This document shows positions 30,394-37,464 of a stretch of DNA of 64,000 bases, in pieces; within the stretch, counting starts at the first letter, position 1; every line of letters begins with the position of its first letter. The stretch lies in the NCBI GenBank assembly GCA_016292635.1, contig JAEDIC010000005.1, forward strand, positions 34,045 to 98,044, read 5' to 3'. Origin of the DNA: Clostridia bacterium (GTDB lineage: Bacteria > Bacillota > Clostridia > Christensenellales > CAG-138). The position numbers and the translations under genes are program-made. The notes beneath the pieces were generated by a model that worked only from the letters and a program-made list of their open reading frames with translations, made no database searches and was not told where the DNA came from.

Positions 30394-30558
30394 GTGGTGA
30401 CAAAAAAAGACTTGATAGAAAAAATTTGCGCGGTCGCAGGGGCGCAGCTTGACAATATGCAGCCCATAGACCGCGCAGTACCGGCCGCAGCAGCGTCAAT
30501 AAGTGATACACTGCACGCCTTGGCCGTCTTGCTGGAAGCTGCTATTCGGCTTCCTTAG
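30394..30558 (+). CDS. Small early protein with GTG start (54 aa)
   Basis: A 7-G run (30381-30387) six bases before GTG is a strong ribosome site. The frame starts VVTKKDLIEKICAVAG and is Ala-rich and helical. Its TAG overlaps the stop of a minus-strand gene, with the two stops sharing TTAG. Function is unknown. Confidence 0.55.
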   Translation: MVTKKDLIEKICAVAGAQLDNMQPIDRAVPAAAASISDTLHALAVLLEAAIRLP

Positions 30559-30698
30559 GAAATCTTCTCGTAAATGCTGTTAAACAGCAAGGCGAGTTCC
30601 GCTCCGCACTCTTCTGTGGATGCGCCTTCGGGAAGATGAATCCAACCGCAATCGATGGCGATCTTAGCAAGATTGTAAGCGGCTTCAACTGTATTCAT
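30555..30698 (-). CDS. Small minus-strand gene inside the early operon (47 aa)
   Basis: The protein starts MNTVEAAYNLAKIAIDCGWI and is acidic. AAAGGAG precedes the ATG on the minus strand, and a TATAAT box stands ~30 bases upstream. It opposes the early operon and has its own promoter, so it may be expressed in the lysogen when the early promoter is silent. Function is unknown. Confidence 0.6.
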   Translation of the reverse strand: MNTVEAAYNLAKIAIDCGWIHLPEGASTEECGAELALLFNSIYEKIS

Positions 30699-30728
30699 GG
30701 TTCGGTCTCCTTTCTTAATATTTTTTTC

Positions 30729-30757
30729 ATTATATCACCGAAAGGGGCTGTAATAAA
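30729..30757 (-). promoter_or_regulatory. Promoter of the minus-strand 47-aa gene
   Basis: On the minus strand a perfect TATAAT (30734-30729) is preceded at 17 bp by TTTATT (30757-30752). The -35 is poor, the -10 perfect. Confidence 0.55.
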
Positions 30758-30803
30758 TATCGCAAATATGCAAATGCGGGTTAACCGCAGAAAGGAAGAA
30801 CCC

Positions 30804-31061
30804 ATGAGAATAACAAAAATAGATGTGCTTGAAATGATATCCAAGAGGATAGATGTGGGGATGGATGAAGCTCCGAAGAAGCACGAAGGCGAATTTTGCC
30901 AGGGATATCTCCTCGCAGCGAACCAGATCAAGAAACTGGTTTGCGTATCGTTGGAGGAAGCAAAGCACGAAGAAGCCCGGAAGCTGCGGCGGCTTTCTCT
31001 TGCCGGGGCGATTCTCGGCACAGCTTCATTAATCCTGTCAGTAGTACAAGAGCTTCTGTAA
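30804..31061 (+). CDS. Small early protein with C-terminal membrane helix (85 aa)
   Basis: The ATG at 30804 follows AAAGGAAG. Residues 1-60 are charged and helical; LSLAGAILGTASLILSVV near the end is one transmembrane segment, so the protein is probably tail-anchored with the N-terminus in the cytoplasm. It is related in one segment to the 49-aa protein at 30230. Function is unknown. Confidence 0.62.
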   Translation: MRITKIDVLEMISKRIDVGMDEAPKKHEGEFCQGYLLAANQIKKLVCVSLEEAKHEEARKLRRLSLAGAILGTASLILSVVQELL

Positions 31062-31079
31062 AGCGCAGAGGAAACCATA

Positions 31080-31328
31080 ATGGAACCTTACTCTATGGAA
31101 ATACGCGAAGTAATGGCCCTTAAGGCTGCTATCGAAATTCTGAAGGACATAAAACAGGCGGCGGATAAAGGAATGCTGTGGCGCGATCCCGCTCACTTTT
31201 CTGAAGAGTACCGCAGAAGCTATGAATCGCTCATATCAAAATTTATAGGCGTTGCTATTTATGCTCTTGAAGGATTGGTACAAAAGGAGGCACACCATGG
31301 CAAAGCACCGACAGACCAAAGCCTGTGA
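31080..31328 (+). CDS. Small early protein (82 aa)
   Basis: A helical protein beginning MEPYSMEIREVMALKAAIEI, with AGAGGAAA before the ATG. The first 14 bases of the gene region (TGGAACCTTACTCT) also occur at 30364-30377, the end of the 49-aa gene, suggesting a past local duplication. It overlaps the HNH gene by 32 bp. Function is unknown. Confidence 0.6.
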   Translation: MEPYSMEIREVMALKAAIEILKDIKQAADKGMLWRDPAHFSEEYRRSYESLISKFIGVAIYALEGLVQKEAHHGKAPTDQSL

Positions 31329-31614
31329 ATTCCCAGCAAAGGTGAGGGTGGCTATTTACAACAGAGACTGCGGCTGCTGCGTTCTCTGCGGCAGCCCCAA
31401 CGGCCAGCCCAACGCCCACTTTATTCCCCGCTCTGCGGGTGGCCTGGGCATAGAGGAAAACGGCCTGACGCTGTGCTTCGATTGCCATTATGCCTTCGAC
31501 CACACGCCGCAGCGAGCGGAACTGCGGCAGCACCTTAAGGCATATTTGCAGGACTGCTATCCCGATTGGAACGAGGATGCCCTGCGCTACAAGAAATATG
31601 CTGCGTTTGAATAG
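31297..31614 (+). CDS. HNH endonuclease family protein (105 aa)
   Basis: The ATG at 31297 follows AAAAGGAGG. The sequence has CVLCG, then AHFIPRSAGGLG, then LCFDCHYAFDH. This is the HNH pattern with two CxxC zinc knuckles and the catalytic His in AHFIPR. Such small HNH proteins nick or cut DNA and may act in recombination or packaging. Position directly before the ERF recombinase genes suggests a part in DNA processing. Confidence 0.8.
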   Translation: MAKHRQTKACEFPAKVRVAIYNRDCGCCVLCGSPNGQPNAHFIPRSAGGLGIEENGLTLCFDCHYAFDHTPQRAELRQHLKAYLQDCYPDWNEDALRYKKYAAFE

Positions 31615-31626
31615 GAGGACGCCATT

Positions 31627-31950
31627 GTGCTACCCGACATTACCGCAATCATCAAAGAAATGGTATCCACGGCAGTGGAGGAAAAGATGGGGGAGCTGAG
31701 TTCCATAGCGGATGCGATGGTCCGTATGCACGGCGAATTCATCACGGTGGAGCAGGCGGCAAGGCTGCTGAACCGCACACCCGCCACCATATGGCGCATG
31801 TGCGAAGACGGACGCCTTACCTGCACCAAGGAAGGCAGTACCCTCATTATGGTGCGCAGCATGGTCAACATGGTCCGGGACGGGGACATTACAAAGCTGG
31901 AGAAGCCCCGCAAGCCCCGCCAGTACAATTATCACCGCGTATCACCATAG
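31627..31950 (+). CDS. Helix-turn-helix DNA-binding protein (107 aa)
   Basis: GTG start set by AGGAGG eight bases before. An N-terminal helical region is followed by a MerR/excisionase-type HTH (ITVEQAARLLNRTPATIW, about residues 39-56) and a beta-wing (RLTCTKEGSTLIM). It may be an excisionase (no other candidate was found) or a regulator of early genes. The tail is basic. Confidence 0.7.
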   Translation: MLPDITAIIKEMVSTAVEEKMGELSSIADAMVRMHGEFITVEQAARLLNRTPATIWRMCEDGRLTCTKEGSTLIMVRSMVNMVRDGDITKLEKPRKPRQYNYHRVSP

Positions 31951-31958
31951 GAGGCAAC

Positions 31959-32546
31959 ATGGCAGAAATTTTTATGGATGACAACAAAACCGCCGTTCAG
32001 AAAATGCGCACGCCTTTTGAACCCACCATGAACGTATTTCAGCGCATGCACGCCGTCATGAAGGAGATTGGCTATATCTCCAAAGACCGGCTGATAGACG
32101 GCGAGTATTATGCCGTTACCGCCGAGGCAGTGGTAAGCGCTCTCCGCGCTGCCTTGGTGAAGTACGGACTGCTGATATTCCCCGTAGAACATAAGCACCG
32201 CCGGGAAGATGAACGCGCAGGCGGAATTACCAACCGACTGACCACACTGGATGTCGTATACCGCATTCAGAATATTGACGACCCGAAGGACTATGTAGAG
32301 GTCGTGTCTACCGGTACCGCCGTAGACCTGCAGGACAAGGGCTCCGGCAAGGCCATGACTTATGCATATAAATACATGGCGCTGCAGTCATTTGCCATCG
32401 AGACTGGTATGGATCCCGACCACATAGGTTCTGACAGGTATAGTCAGGAGCTGGCGGAAAAAGCGAAGTCCGGCAAATACCTTGCGGTAAAAAAGAAGCC
32501 TGACATCGTGTTTGAACCGGTTGACGGAGAACCGATAGACATGTAA
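31959..32546 (+). CDS. erf: ERF-family single-strand annealing recombinase
   Basis: This 195-aa protein shows the ERF pattern: VFQRMHAVMKEIGYISKD near residue 24, then LDVVYRIQNIDDP, then DLQDKGSGKAMTYAYKYM. ERF proteins form rings on single-stranded DNA and anneal complementary strands, supporting genome circularisation and recombination. AGGAGG precedes the ATG. Its neighbours are the HNH nuclease upstream and the VR2 gene downstream. Confidence 0.88.
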   Translation: MAEIFMDDNKTAVQKMRTPFEPTMNVFQRMHAVMKEIGYISKDRLIDGEYYAVTAEAVVSALRAALVKYGLLIFPVEHKHRREDERAGGITNRLTTLDVVYRIQNIDDPKDYVEVVSTGTAVDLQDKGSGKAMTYAYKYMALQSFAIETGMDPDHIGSDRYSQELAEKAKSGKYLAVKKKPDIVFEPVDGEPIDM

Positions 32547-32683
32547 TTCCCCTGCATAGGTGAGGGAGCGGTTACTTTTCCAGGTTCTGTTCGATGGCTG
32601 GACGGACAGAGCAAGCATTTTCTCCTGTTAATATATCCATGAAATCACCCCATATCACCGCTCCCTTACCTATGCCGGGGGAA
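32547..32683 (+). other. Large imperfect hairpin between erf and the VR2 gene
   Basis: Arms at 32547-32572 and 32657-32683 pair over ~25 bp with one small internal loop and one G-U. The 84-base loop contains a second stem, GTTCTGTTCG (32584-32593) with CGGACAGAGC (32603-32612). It could be a structured RNA in the leader of the VR2 gene, or a single-strand origin for the HUH replication system. No target-site duplication flanks it. Confidence 0.7.
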
Positions 32684-32725
32684 CTCGGCACATTAAAAAA
32701 CGACAAAAACCGAAAGGAGAAAAGC

Positions 32726-33352
32726 ATGAATCACACGACGTACAGCGCATTTGAACGGCTGGTATCTCTGTCCAAGAAGGGGGAGGCGCGCGAACATTTC
32801 AAAACCCACGATAAATTCATAGTGGGCGGCACGGAGGTCGAGATCGTAGGCATAGGCCATGATACCGATGCTGCCACAGGTGAGCGCAATACCGTCACCC
32901 TGAGAGTAAATGTAACGCTTGGCGAAAGCGAATTCCACAACAAGTCCTGCCCTGATGGGTACCTTAATTCCAAACTTAGGGAATATGTGGAGAATGTCGC
33001 ATACGAGAAGCTTCCCAAAGAGCTTCTCAAGCATGTCCGTCCCGTAAACAAGCAGTTCTCAGACTGTACCGGCCGACTTTACGAAGAATCATGCGTAATC
33101 TTCCCGTTCTCCGAAACTGAGCTGTTTGGAAGTGCCATCTATTCACCCGTGGAGGAAGGAAAGAGGTACGAGGCTTTTGCCACGTCAAAAGACCGCAGAA
33201 TGTTCGACGAATCCGGTCGCTACGATTGGTACTGGACCCGTTCCCCGCGCACCGGCACCAGCAACTATTTCTGCTTCGTCACCGCGTCGGGCACGGCCGG
33301 CGGCAACTACGCCGGCCACTCGCGTGGCGTCGCCTGCGGCTTAGTTATTTAA
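32726..33352 (+). CDS. Early DUF6273-like protein carrying the second DGR variable region
   Basis: This 208-aa protein has no signal peptide and no membrane helix. The middle (FIVGGTEVEIVGIGHD and FPFSETELFGS) and the end (YDWYWTRSPRTG) match the DUF6273-type, C-type-lectin-like fold. Its last ~36 residues are VR2, so the DGR diversifies its binding face. I take the ATG at 32726, with AAAGGAG before it, over an in-frame ATG at 32594 that lies in the hairpin loop without a ribosome site. It sits in the early operon after the ERF recombinase, so it is unlikely to be a virion receptor protein. An intracellular or host-directed binder is the simplest inference. Confidence 0.85.
   Translation: MNHTTYSAFERLVSLSKKGEAREHFKTHDKFIVGGTEVEIVGIGHDTDAATGERNTVTLRVNVTLGESEFHNKSCPDGYLNSKLREYVENVAYEKLPKELLKHVRPVNKQFSDCTGRLYEESCVIFPFSETELFGSAIYSPVEEGKRYEAFATSKDRRMFDESGRYDWYWTRSPRTGTSNYFCFVTASGTAGGNYAGHSRGVACGLVI
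33236..33342 (+). repeat. DGR variable region 2 (VR2)
   Basis: This 107-bp block aligns without gaps to TR at 22675-22781 (and 59397-59503). There are 16 differences, all at TR adenines and none elsewhere. It shares the A-free TGGCGTCGCCTGCGG end. It differs from VR1 at many of the same positions, showing independent mutagenic retrohoming events. Confidence 0.96.
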
Positions 33353-33369
33353 TCTAAAATCCAAATAAT

Positions 33370-33391
33370 CGCCGCCCCTCCGTGGGCGGCG
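33370..33391 (+). promoter_or_regulatory. GC hairpin downstream of VR2 (DGR target-recognition element)
   Basis: CGCCGCCC and GGGCGGCG with loop CTCCGT lie 27 bases after VR2. The stem and preceding CCAAATAAT match the element after VR1 while the loop differs, as expected for a conserved structure. Confidence 0.84.
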
Positions 33392-33458
33392 GCTCGACCG
33401 GGCGAGCATAAATAGGATTCAGGCCCGGTGCGTCGGGGCATTGCCCCGGGTATCGCAC
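33392..33458 (+). other. Further hairpins between VR2 gene and next gene
   Basis: GCTCG/CGAGC (33392-33407) and a two-layer stem GTGCG-CGGGGC / GCCCCG-CGCAC (33428-33458) follow the VR2 hairpin. They lie just before the ribosome site of the next gene and may be an mRNA control element. There is no T-run. Confidence 0.5.
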
Positions 33459-33476
33459 ATCAGGAGGGGAAACAAC

Positions 33477-33707
33477 ATGGGTGCACTAAGAGTAAAAGAT
33501 ATTATTCCTGCGCTGTCACTGGCACGGAATCAGAGACTGAATATATACGGAACGCCGGGCTGCGTACTACTTAAGACCGTGCCGCACGACGCCCTGATGA
33601 AAGATCCGAAAGCAGCCCTGGGAAAACACATCTGGGAATATGAAGTGATGCAGATGGATGCCACCAGCGCCGCAGCATTTAACATCGTCGTATCAACAGG
33701 GAGGTAG
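33477..33707 (+). CDS. Hypothetical early protein (76 aa)
   Basis: The ATG at 33477 follows CAGGAGGGG. The protein begins MGALRVKDIIPALSLARNQR and has a mixed alpha/beta pattern. Not recognised. Being next after the VR2 gene, it could be a partner of that protein, but nothing shows this. Confidence 0.6.
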   Translation: MGALRVKDIIPALSLARNQRLNIYGTPGCVLLKTVPHDALMKDPKAALGKHIWEYEVMQMDATSAAAFNIVVSTGR

Positions 33708-33710
33708 GAA

Positions 33711-33857
33711 ATGGGAGAATACTTCTTTGTGGCCCTGCTGCTGGCGGCATATGTAGCGTGGCCCATCCTGCTGCTCATCACCATCGAACTGGCACTGGAA
33801 CACTCCCCTGGATTCCGCCGCTTCGCGCGGTGGCTCTGGCGGATACTGGATATGTAA
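33711..33857 (+). CDS. Small membrane protein (48 aa)
   Basis: GGGAGGTAGG precedes the ATG. Residues 5-30 (FFVALLLAAYVAWPILLLIT) form one membrane helix, followed by a basic Arg/Trp-rich tail (FRRFARWLWRIL). Function is unknown; possibly membrane-disturbing or superinfection-related. Confidence 0.6.
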   Translation: MGEYFFVALLLAAYVAWPILLLITIELALEHSPGFRRFARWLWRILDM

Positions 33858-33869
33858 GAAGGGAGAAAT

Positions 33870-34316
33870 ATGGAAAGAGAAACAGGAATCTGCCGCTTTT
33901 GCGGTCAAATCTCGGAAGTGGGCTGGATGCGCGACCTTTTCGGCGAACGGTTAAAATACGCCGAGGCTGATTACCTTGCGACCCGTGGATGCCAGTGTTC
34001 AGAAGGTCGCGCCTTCTGCGATCAGGAAGAGCTTCGCGAACAGAAGGAGGAGCGCCGCGCCGTAACCCTCGCCGCTGCAGACGTGGTAATTGATGAGCTC
34101 TTCGGCAACGCCGCAAAGGAAGCCGGAGAAATGTCCGTGCATGAGGACGTGCGTCACCATATCCGCGAGGCCGCGGAAATGGTTTACGATTGCATTTTGC
34201 AAAAGGCTCAAGTCACCGATAGCCAGGGCATTACCGCAAAGATAAGCCTCAGCAGCAAAGGCCGCCTTAAAATCAGCCGCCACGAGAGCACCAGCGTATC
34301 TCAGGAGGTCATATGA
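33870..34316 (+). CDS. Zinc-finger-like early protein (148 aa)
   Basis: The N-terminus has CRFCG and, about 30 residues on, CQC and a further C, a probable zinc site. The rest is helical (EELREQKEERRAV). AAGGGAG precedes the ATG. The stop overlaps the next gene by 4 bp (ATGA), so the two are translationally coupled. Function is unknown. Confidence 0.65.
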   Translation: MERETGICRFCGQISEVGWMRDLFGERLKYAEADYLATRGCQCSEGRAFCDQEELREQKEERRAVTLAAADVVIDELFGNAAKEAGEMSVHEDVRHHIREAAEMVYDCILQKAQVTDSQGITAKISLSSKGRLKISRHESTSVSQEVI

Positions 34317-34642
34317 TACAGAAAGCAATCATTAAGATCAACACCGAAATGCAAAAGAACCCCACTGACAAATACATGGAGGCAATCGGCCATCACGTCA
34401 TAGACGCCTGTGCCACCGAGGCCAATGCCAAAGCTGTATTGGATGAGAAAAAGAGCCTCACCGGCGCCATGGGCAAGGTTAAAGATGCGGCAAAAAAGAG
34501 AGCCACGGGCGGAGTGGCAGTCATAGAGGACAGCGAAGTATATGCCATGGTTGATGAATACTTCGGCCTCACCGCCGCTCCCGCCGTTCCTGCCGCTCCC
34601 GCGCCCGGCAAAGTATCACTGGATATTGGCAGCTTCTTTTAA
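34313..34642 (+). CDS. PcfK-like protein (109 aa)
   Basis: A basic helical N-terminal part with KKSLTGAMGKVKDAAKKRA is followed by EVYAMVDEYFGL and a Pro/Ala linker to a short acidic end (SLDIGSFF). This and the next gene form the PcfK-PcfJ pair known from conjugative plasmid pCF10 and from many phages of Firmicutes. The role is not established. The end resembles single-strand-DNA-binding-protein interaction tails (acidic plus FF), which is speculative. Confidence 0.65.
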   Translation: MIQKAIIKINTEMQKNPTDKYMEAIGHHVIDACATEANAKAVLDEKKSLTGAMGKVKDAAKKRATGGVAVIEDSEVYAMVDEYFGLTAAPAVPAAPAPGKVSLDIGSFF

Positions 34643-34654
34643 TGGGGGTGCGCC

Positions 34655-36199
34655 ATGAAGAAAGAAATAATCCCGGATGAAGCATTGGTGCTTTGCCCGG
34701 ATGAATATCCCGAGGGCCTTATACCGTGGATCCGTCGAGAGATTATCGACAAGGACAATACTTTGGTTTATAAACGAGTAAATGTGCGCGGCCTGTGCTA
34801 TACCTGCGGCCGAAAGGTGATATCGTCCGGGGAGAGGTTTAAACAGAATTACTACGCCACTTGCCCTGACTGCGGATCCCATGTGATATGTGTCCTTGAG
34901 ACCGGCTCAAGCTGGAAAGCCGACTATGTGGACAACATCGCCGCTGCCCAGATGGGCGAAGATGGAAAGACGGTGTTCATCCGCCAATGGCATGTCCGTC
35001 GCGATCCGGAGGCGCGTTACGCTCAGGTGGAACACTGGCTGCAGGAGATAGTTCGATATGCCATCCGCGGAGAATCGATAGCCAAATGGCAGAAAGAAAT
35101 CAAAGAATCATGGTATATGCAAATCCACAGATATTCCATTAATCATTGGGAACGAGTAAATAATTACAGCCGCATATACGACGGAGGCTACACCTTTTAC
35201 ATACCGTCTATAGCTCCGGCTGTGGCCGGAACACCACTGCAGTATAAGGCTATCGAACGGTATGCGGCGGAAGTGCGCAATCCCAACGTAATCCGCTACA
35301 TGATTGACGCTGCCAGATATCCCGTTCTCGAGTTTTTCGTTAAAAACGGCTATACCGGTGTAATGTGTCAGCGGTGCCAAATTGGCTACGCGGGCAAAGA
35401 AGGCATGAATGCTATCCGCTGGCAGCGTAATAAGCTGCAGGAATGCTTTCATTTCCCGCTGCGGCTGCTGAAGCTGAAAGAACCCGCTACGTGGCGGCTC
35501 GGGGACTTCAAAAAACTCAATGACCTATGGGAATGTCACTTACGGGGGGCGCTGGAAGAAAAGGATATCGGGCGGATTATAAAAACAGAAATTGATTTCA
35601 AATGCATCCTCGCTGCCGCTCAATACGCTCCCGTGGCCAAGATTCTGAAGTACTTGGAGGTTCAACAGCAGGCAAGAAGATATCATGTCGAGGCAGACTA
35701 CCGGGACTACCTTGCCGAATGCCGGCAGCTTGGCCTTGATCTCAGTGATAAGCAGGTGCTGTTCCCTCGTGACCTGATGGAAGCTCATCAGCGGACAACG
35801 GCTCAGATCAACTTCGAAAAGAACAAAGCGGACCAAGAGAAGTTTATCAAAGCCGTCGAAGCCCTTGCCAAGTATGCGTGGCAAAAGAACGGCTTCATCA
35901 TCCGGGCGGCACATAGCCAGGAAGAACTCCGGGACGAAGGCGCCGCACTCCACCATTGCGTGGGCGGCTACGCGAAGCGCATGGCAGACGGTGAAACGGC
36001 CATATTCTTCATTCGCCGGGCGGAAGAACCTGATGCTCATTATTATACCCTGGAGTTAAGGAATAAACAGGTAATCCAGTGCCGCACAGACCACAACAAA
36101 TCATACGAACAGGATCCTGCCGTAAAGGCTTTCGTTGACCAGTGGCTCAAAGACGTCGTAGCCAGAGGCGGCATAAAGAAAAAGAAGAAAGCAGCGTAA
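34655..36199 (+). CDS. PcfJ-like protein (514 aa)
   Basis: An N-terminal zinc ribbon (LCYTCGRK and later CPDCGSH, residues ~49-75) leads to a long middle part. The characteristic C-terminal PcfJ block is present around residues 425-490: ALHHCVGGYAKRMADGE and IFFIRR. PcfJ is encoded in transfer regions of conjugative elements and in phages, but its biochemical role is unknown. GGGGGTG precedes the ATG. The C-terminus is a Lys-rich tail. Confidence 0.78.
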   Translation: MKKEIIPDEALVLCPDEYPEGLIPWIRREIIDKDNTLVYKRVNVRGLCYTCGRKVISSGERFKQNYYATCPDCGSHVICVLETGSSWKADYVDNIAAAQMGEDGKTVFIRQWHVRRDPEARYAQVEHWLQEIVRYAIRGESIAKWQKEIKESWYMQIHRYSINHWERVNNYSRIYDGGYTFYIPSIAPAVAGTPLQYKAIERYAAEVRNPNVIRYMIDAARYPVLEFFVKNGYTGVMCQRCQIGYAGKEGMNAIRWQRNKLQECFHFPLRLLKLKEPATWRLGDFKKLNDLWECHLRGALEEKDIGRIIKTEIDFKCILAAAQYAPVAKILKYLEVQQQARRYHVEADYRDYLAECRQLGLDLSDKQVLFPRDLMEAHQRTTAQINFEKNKADQEKFIKAVEALAKYAWQKNGFIIRAAHSQEELRDEGAALHHCVGGYAKRMADGETAIFFIRRAEEPDAHYYTLELRNKQVIQCRTDHNKSYEQDPAVKAFVDQWLKDVVARGGIKKKKKAA

Positions 36200-36210
36200 G
36201 GAGGCAATAT

Positions 36211-37260
36211 ATGGAAAGCACAGAAATCATGGCCATGGAAGAATACACAGACCTCCTCCCGGAGGAGCCCCGCAATATAGAAGTGATTACCGGCGAAATA
36301 CTGCTGTTCAAAGCTCAGGCCGGCGCCTCCATTCTCGAGATAGGCAAACGCCTTATCGAGGTAAAGGCCCAGCTCGGTCACGGCGAATGGCTGGACTATC
36401 TGAAGGAAAAAGTTGAGTTTTCGCCACGCACAGCGCAGGACATGATGCGGCTTGCGAAAGAGTATTCAAATACGCAGACGTTTGCGTTTTTGGGCGCTCA
36501 AAAAGCCTTGCAACTCCTGGCTTTATCCGCTCCTGAACGCGAAGAATTTGTTGCCAAAAATGATATTGAAAACATGTCTGTCAGGCAGCTCAAAGAGGCT
36601 ATCAAAGCCAAGGAAGATGCCGAGCGCGAGAGGGACGAAGCCCTTGAGGAAGCTAAGGCAATTCGTCAGGACTTGATGGGCCAGCTGGAAGAACTGCAGA
36701 GGGCTCACAGTGTCAGCATGGAGCAGGCCCAAGCCAAACTGCGTGAGGCCTGCGACAATGCGGAAAAAGCCCGCCGGGCAGAAGTGGAATTGAAGGAAAA
36801 GCTGAAGGATTTGGACAAGCCCCGTCCTGCGGACGAAAGGGAACTGGACGCGGCAAGGAAAGAGGCTGCGGACAAGGCCAGGGCCGAGGAAAGCAAGAAA
36901 CTGAAATCCCAAATCGAGAAGGCGGAGCAGGCTGCCAAGAAGGCCAACGAAGAAAAAGCCAAAGCCGAGCAGGCCGCCGCAGCCGCCAAAGCTGCGTATG
37001 ACCAGGCTGCGCAGATAGAAGCAAAGGAACGCGAACAGCTCAATGCCGAGATGAACGACCTCCGCAAAAAGTTGGCCATGGCCGGCTCTTCCGAAATGAC
37101 TATATTCAAGGTCCACTTTGAAGCCATGCAGGAGCAGGCCAACAAGATGATAGAGTGCATCGGCCGGGCCGGGGAAAACGGCAACGCCGAACTTGCTGAT
37201 AAAATGCGTGCTGCCGTCAAGGGCTGCTGCAATGCCATAATCAGCGGGCTGGGAGGATAG
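36211..37260 (+). CDS. DUF3102 protein with long coiled coil (349 aa)
   Basis: Residues ~25-85 (IGKRLIEVKAQLGHGEWLDYL and FSPRTAQDMMRLA) are the DUF3102 domain, a helical DNA-binding-like fold found in phages and conjugative elements of Firmicutes. Residues ~120-275 are an Ala/Glu/Lys-rich coiled coil. The final ~60 residues form a small domain with CIGRA and KGCCNA. The ATG at 36211 follows AAGGAGG; an open frame upstream inside pcfJ is not used. A role in replication or partition-like organisation is possible but unproven. The 3' part is repeated at the window start. Confidence 0.78.
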   Translation: MESTEIMAMEEYTDLLPEEPRNIEVITGEILLFKAQAGASILEIGKRLIEVKAQLGHGEWLDYLKEKVEFSPRTAQDMMRLAKEYSNTQTFAFLGAQKALQLLALSAPEREEFVAKNDIENMSVRQLKEAIKAKEDAERERDEALEEAKAIRQDLMGQLEELQRAHSVSMEQAQAKLREACDNAEKARRAEVELKEKLKDLDKPRPADERELDAARKEAADKARAEESKKLKSQIEKAEQAAKKANEEKAKAEQAAAAAKAAYDQAAQIEAKEREQLNAEMNDLRKKLAMAGSSEMTIFKVHFEAMQEQANKMIECIGRAGENGNAELADKMRAAVKGCCNAIISGLGG

Positions 37261-37261
37261 C

Positions 37262-37462
37262 ATGATTTATGTCAAAACCCAAATGCAGAGGATACCCAAG
37301 AACTGCCGGGAGTGCGCCTTTTATCTCCGCTCCACATATTCGCCGTGGACGGGGGAGGCGGCCTGTAGAGCCAAGGGCGGATACACCTACGGCAAACGAA
37401 TCGGAGTAAACGGCGGGCGGCCCAAATGGTGCCCACTGAGAGAGGGGGAGGTGTTTGATTAA
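37262..37462 (+). CDS. Small cysteine-rich protein (66 aa), copy B
   Basis: Identical to 540-740. Here the upstream DUF3102 gene is complete, confirming the one-base spacing and likely coupled translation. Confidence 0.75.
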   Translation: MIYVKTQMQRIPKNCRECAFYLRSTYSPWTGEAACRAKGGYTYGKRIGVNGGRPKWCPLREGEVFD

Positions 37463-37464
37463 CA

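Noticed and set aside
32547..32683. Insertion sequence or MITE
   Set aside because: There are inverted arms but no flanking target duplication, no transposase and no second copy within the unit. Kept as a structured element instead.
32594..32725. ATG at 32594 as the start of the VR2 protein
   Set aside because: It lies in the loop of the large hairpin without a ribosome site, whereas 32726 has AAAGGAG at good spacing.
36142..36210. Start of the DUF3102 protein inside pcfJ
   Set aside because: It would overlap the Lys-rich end of PcfJ and add an Arg-rich segment; the ATG at 36211 follows AAGGAGG.
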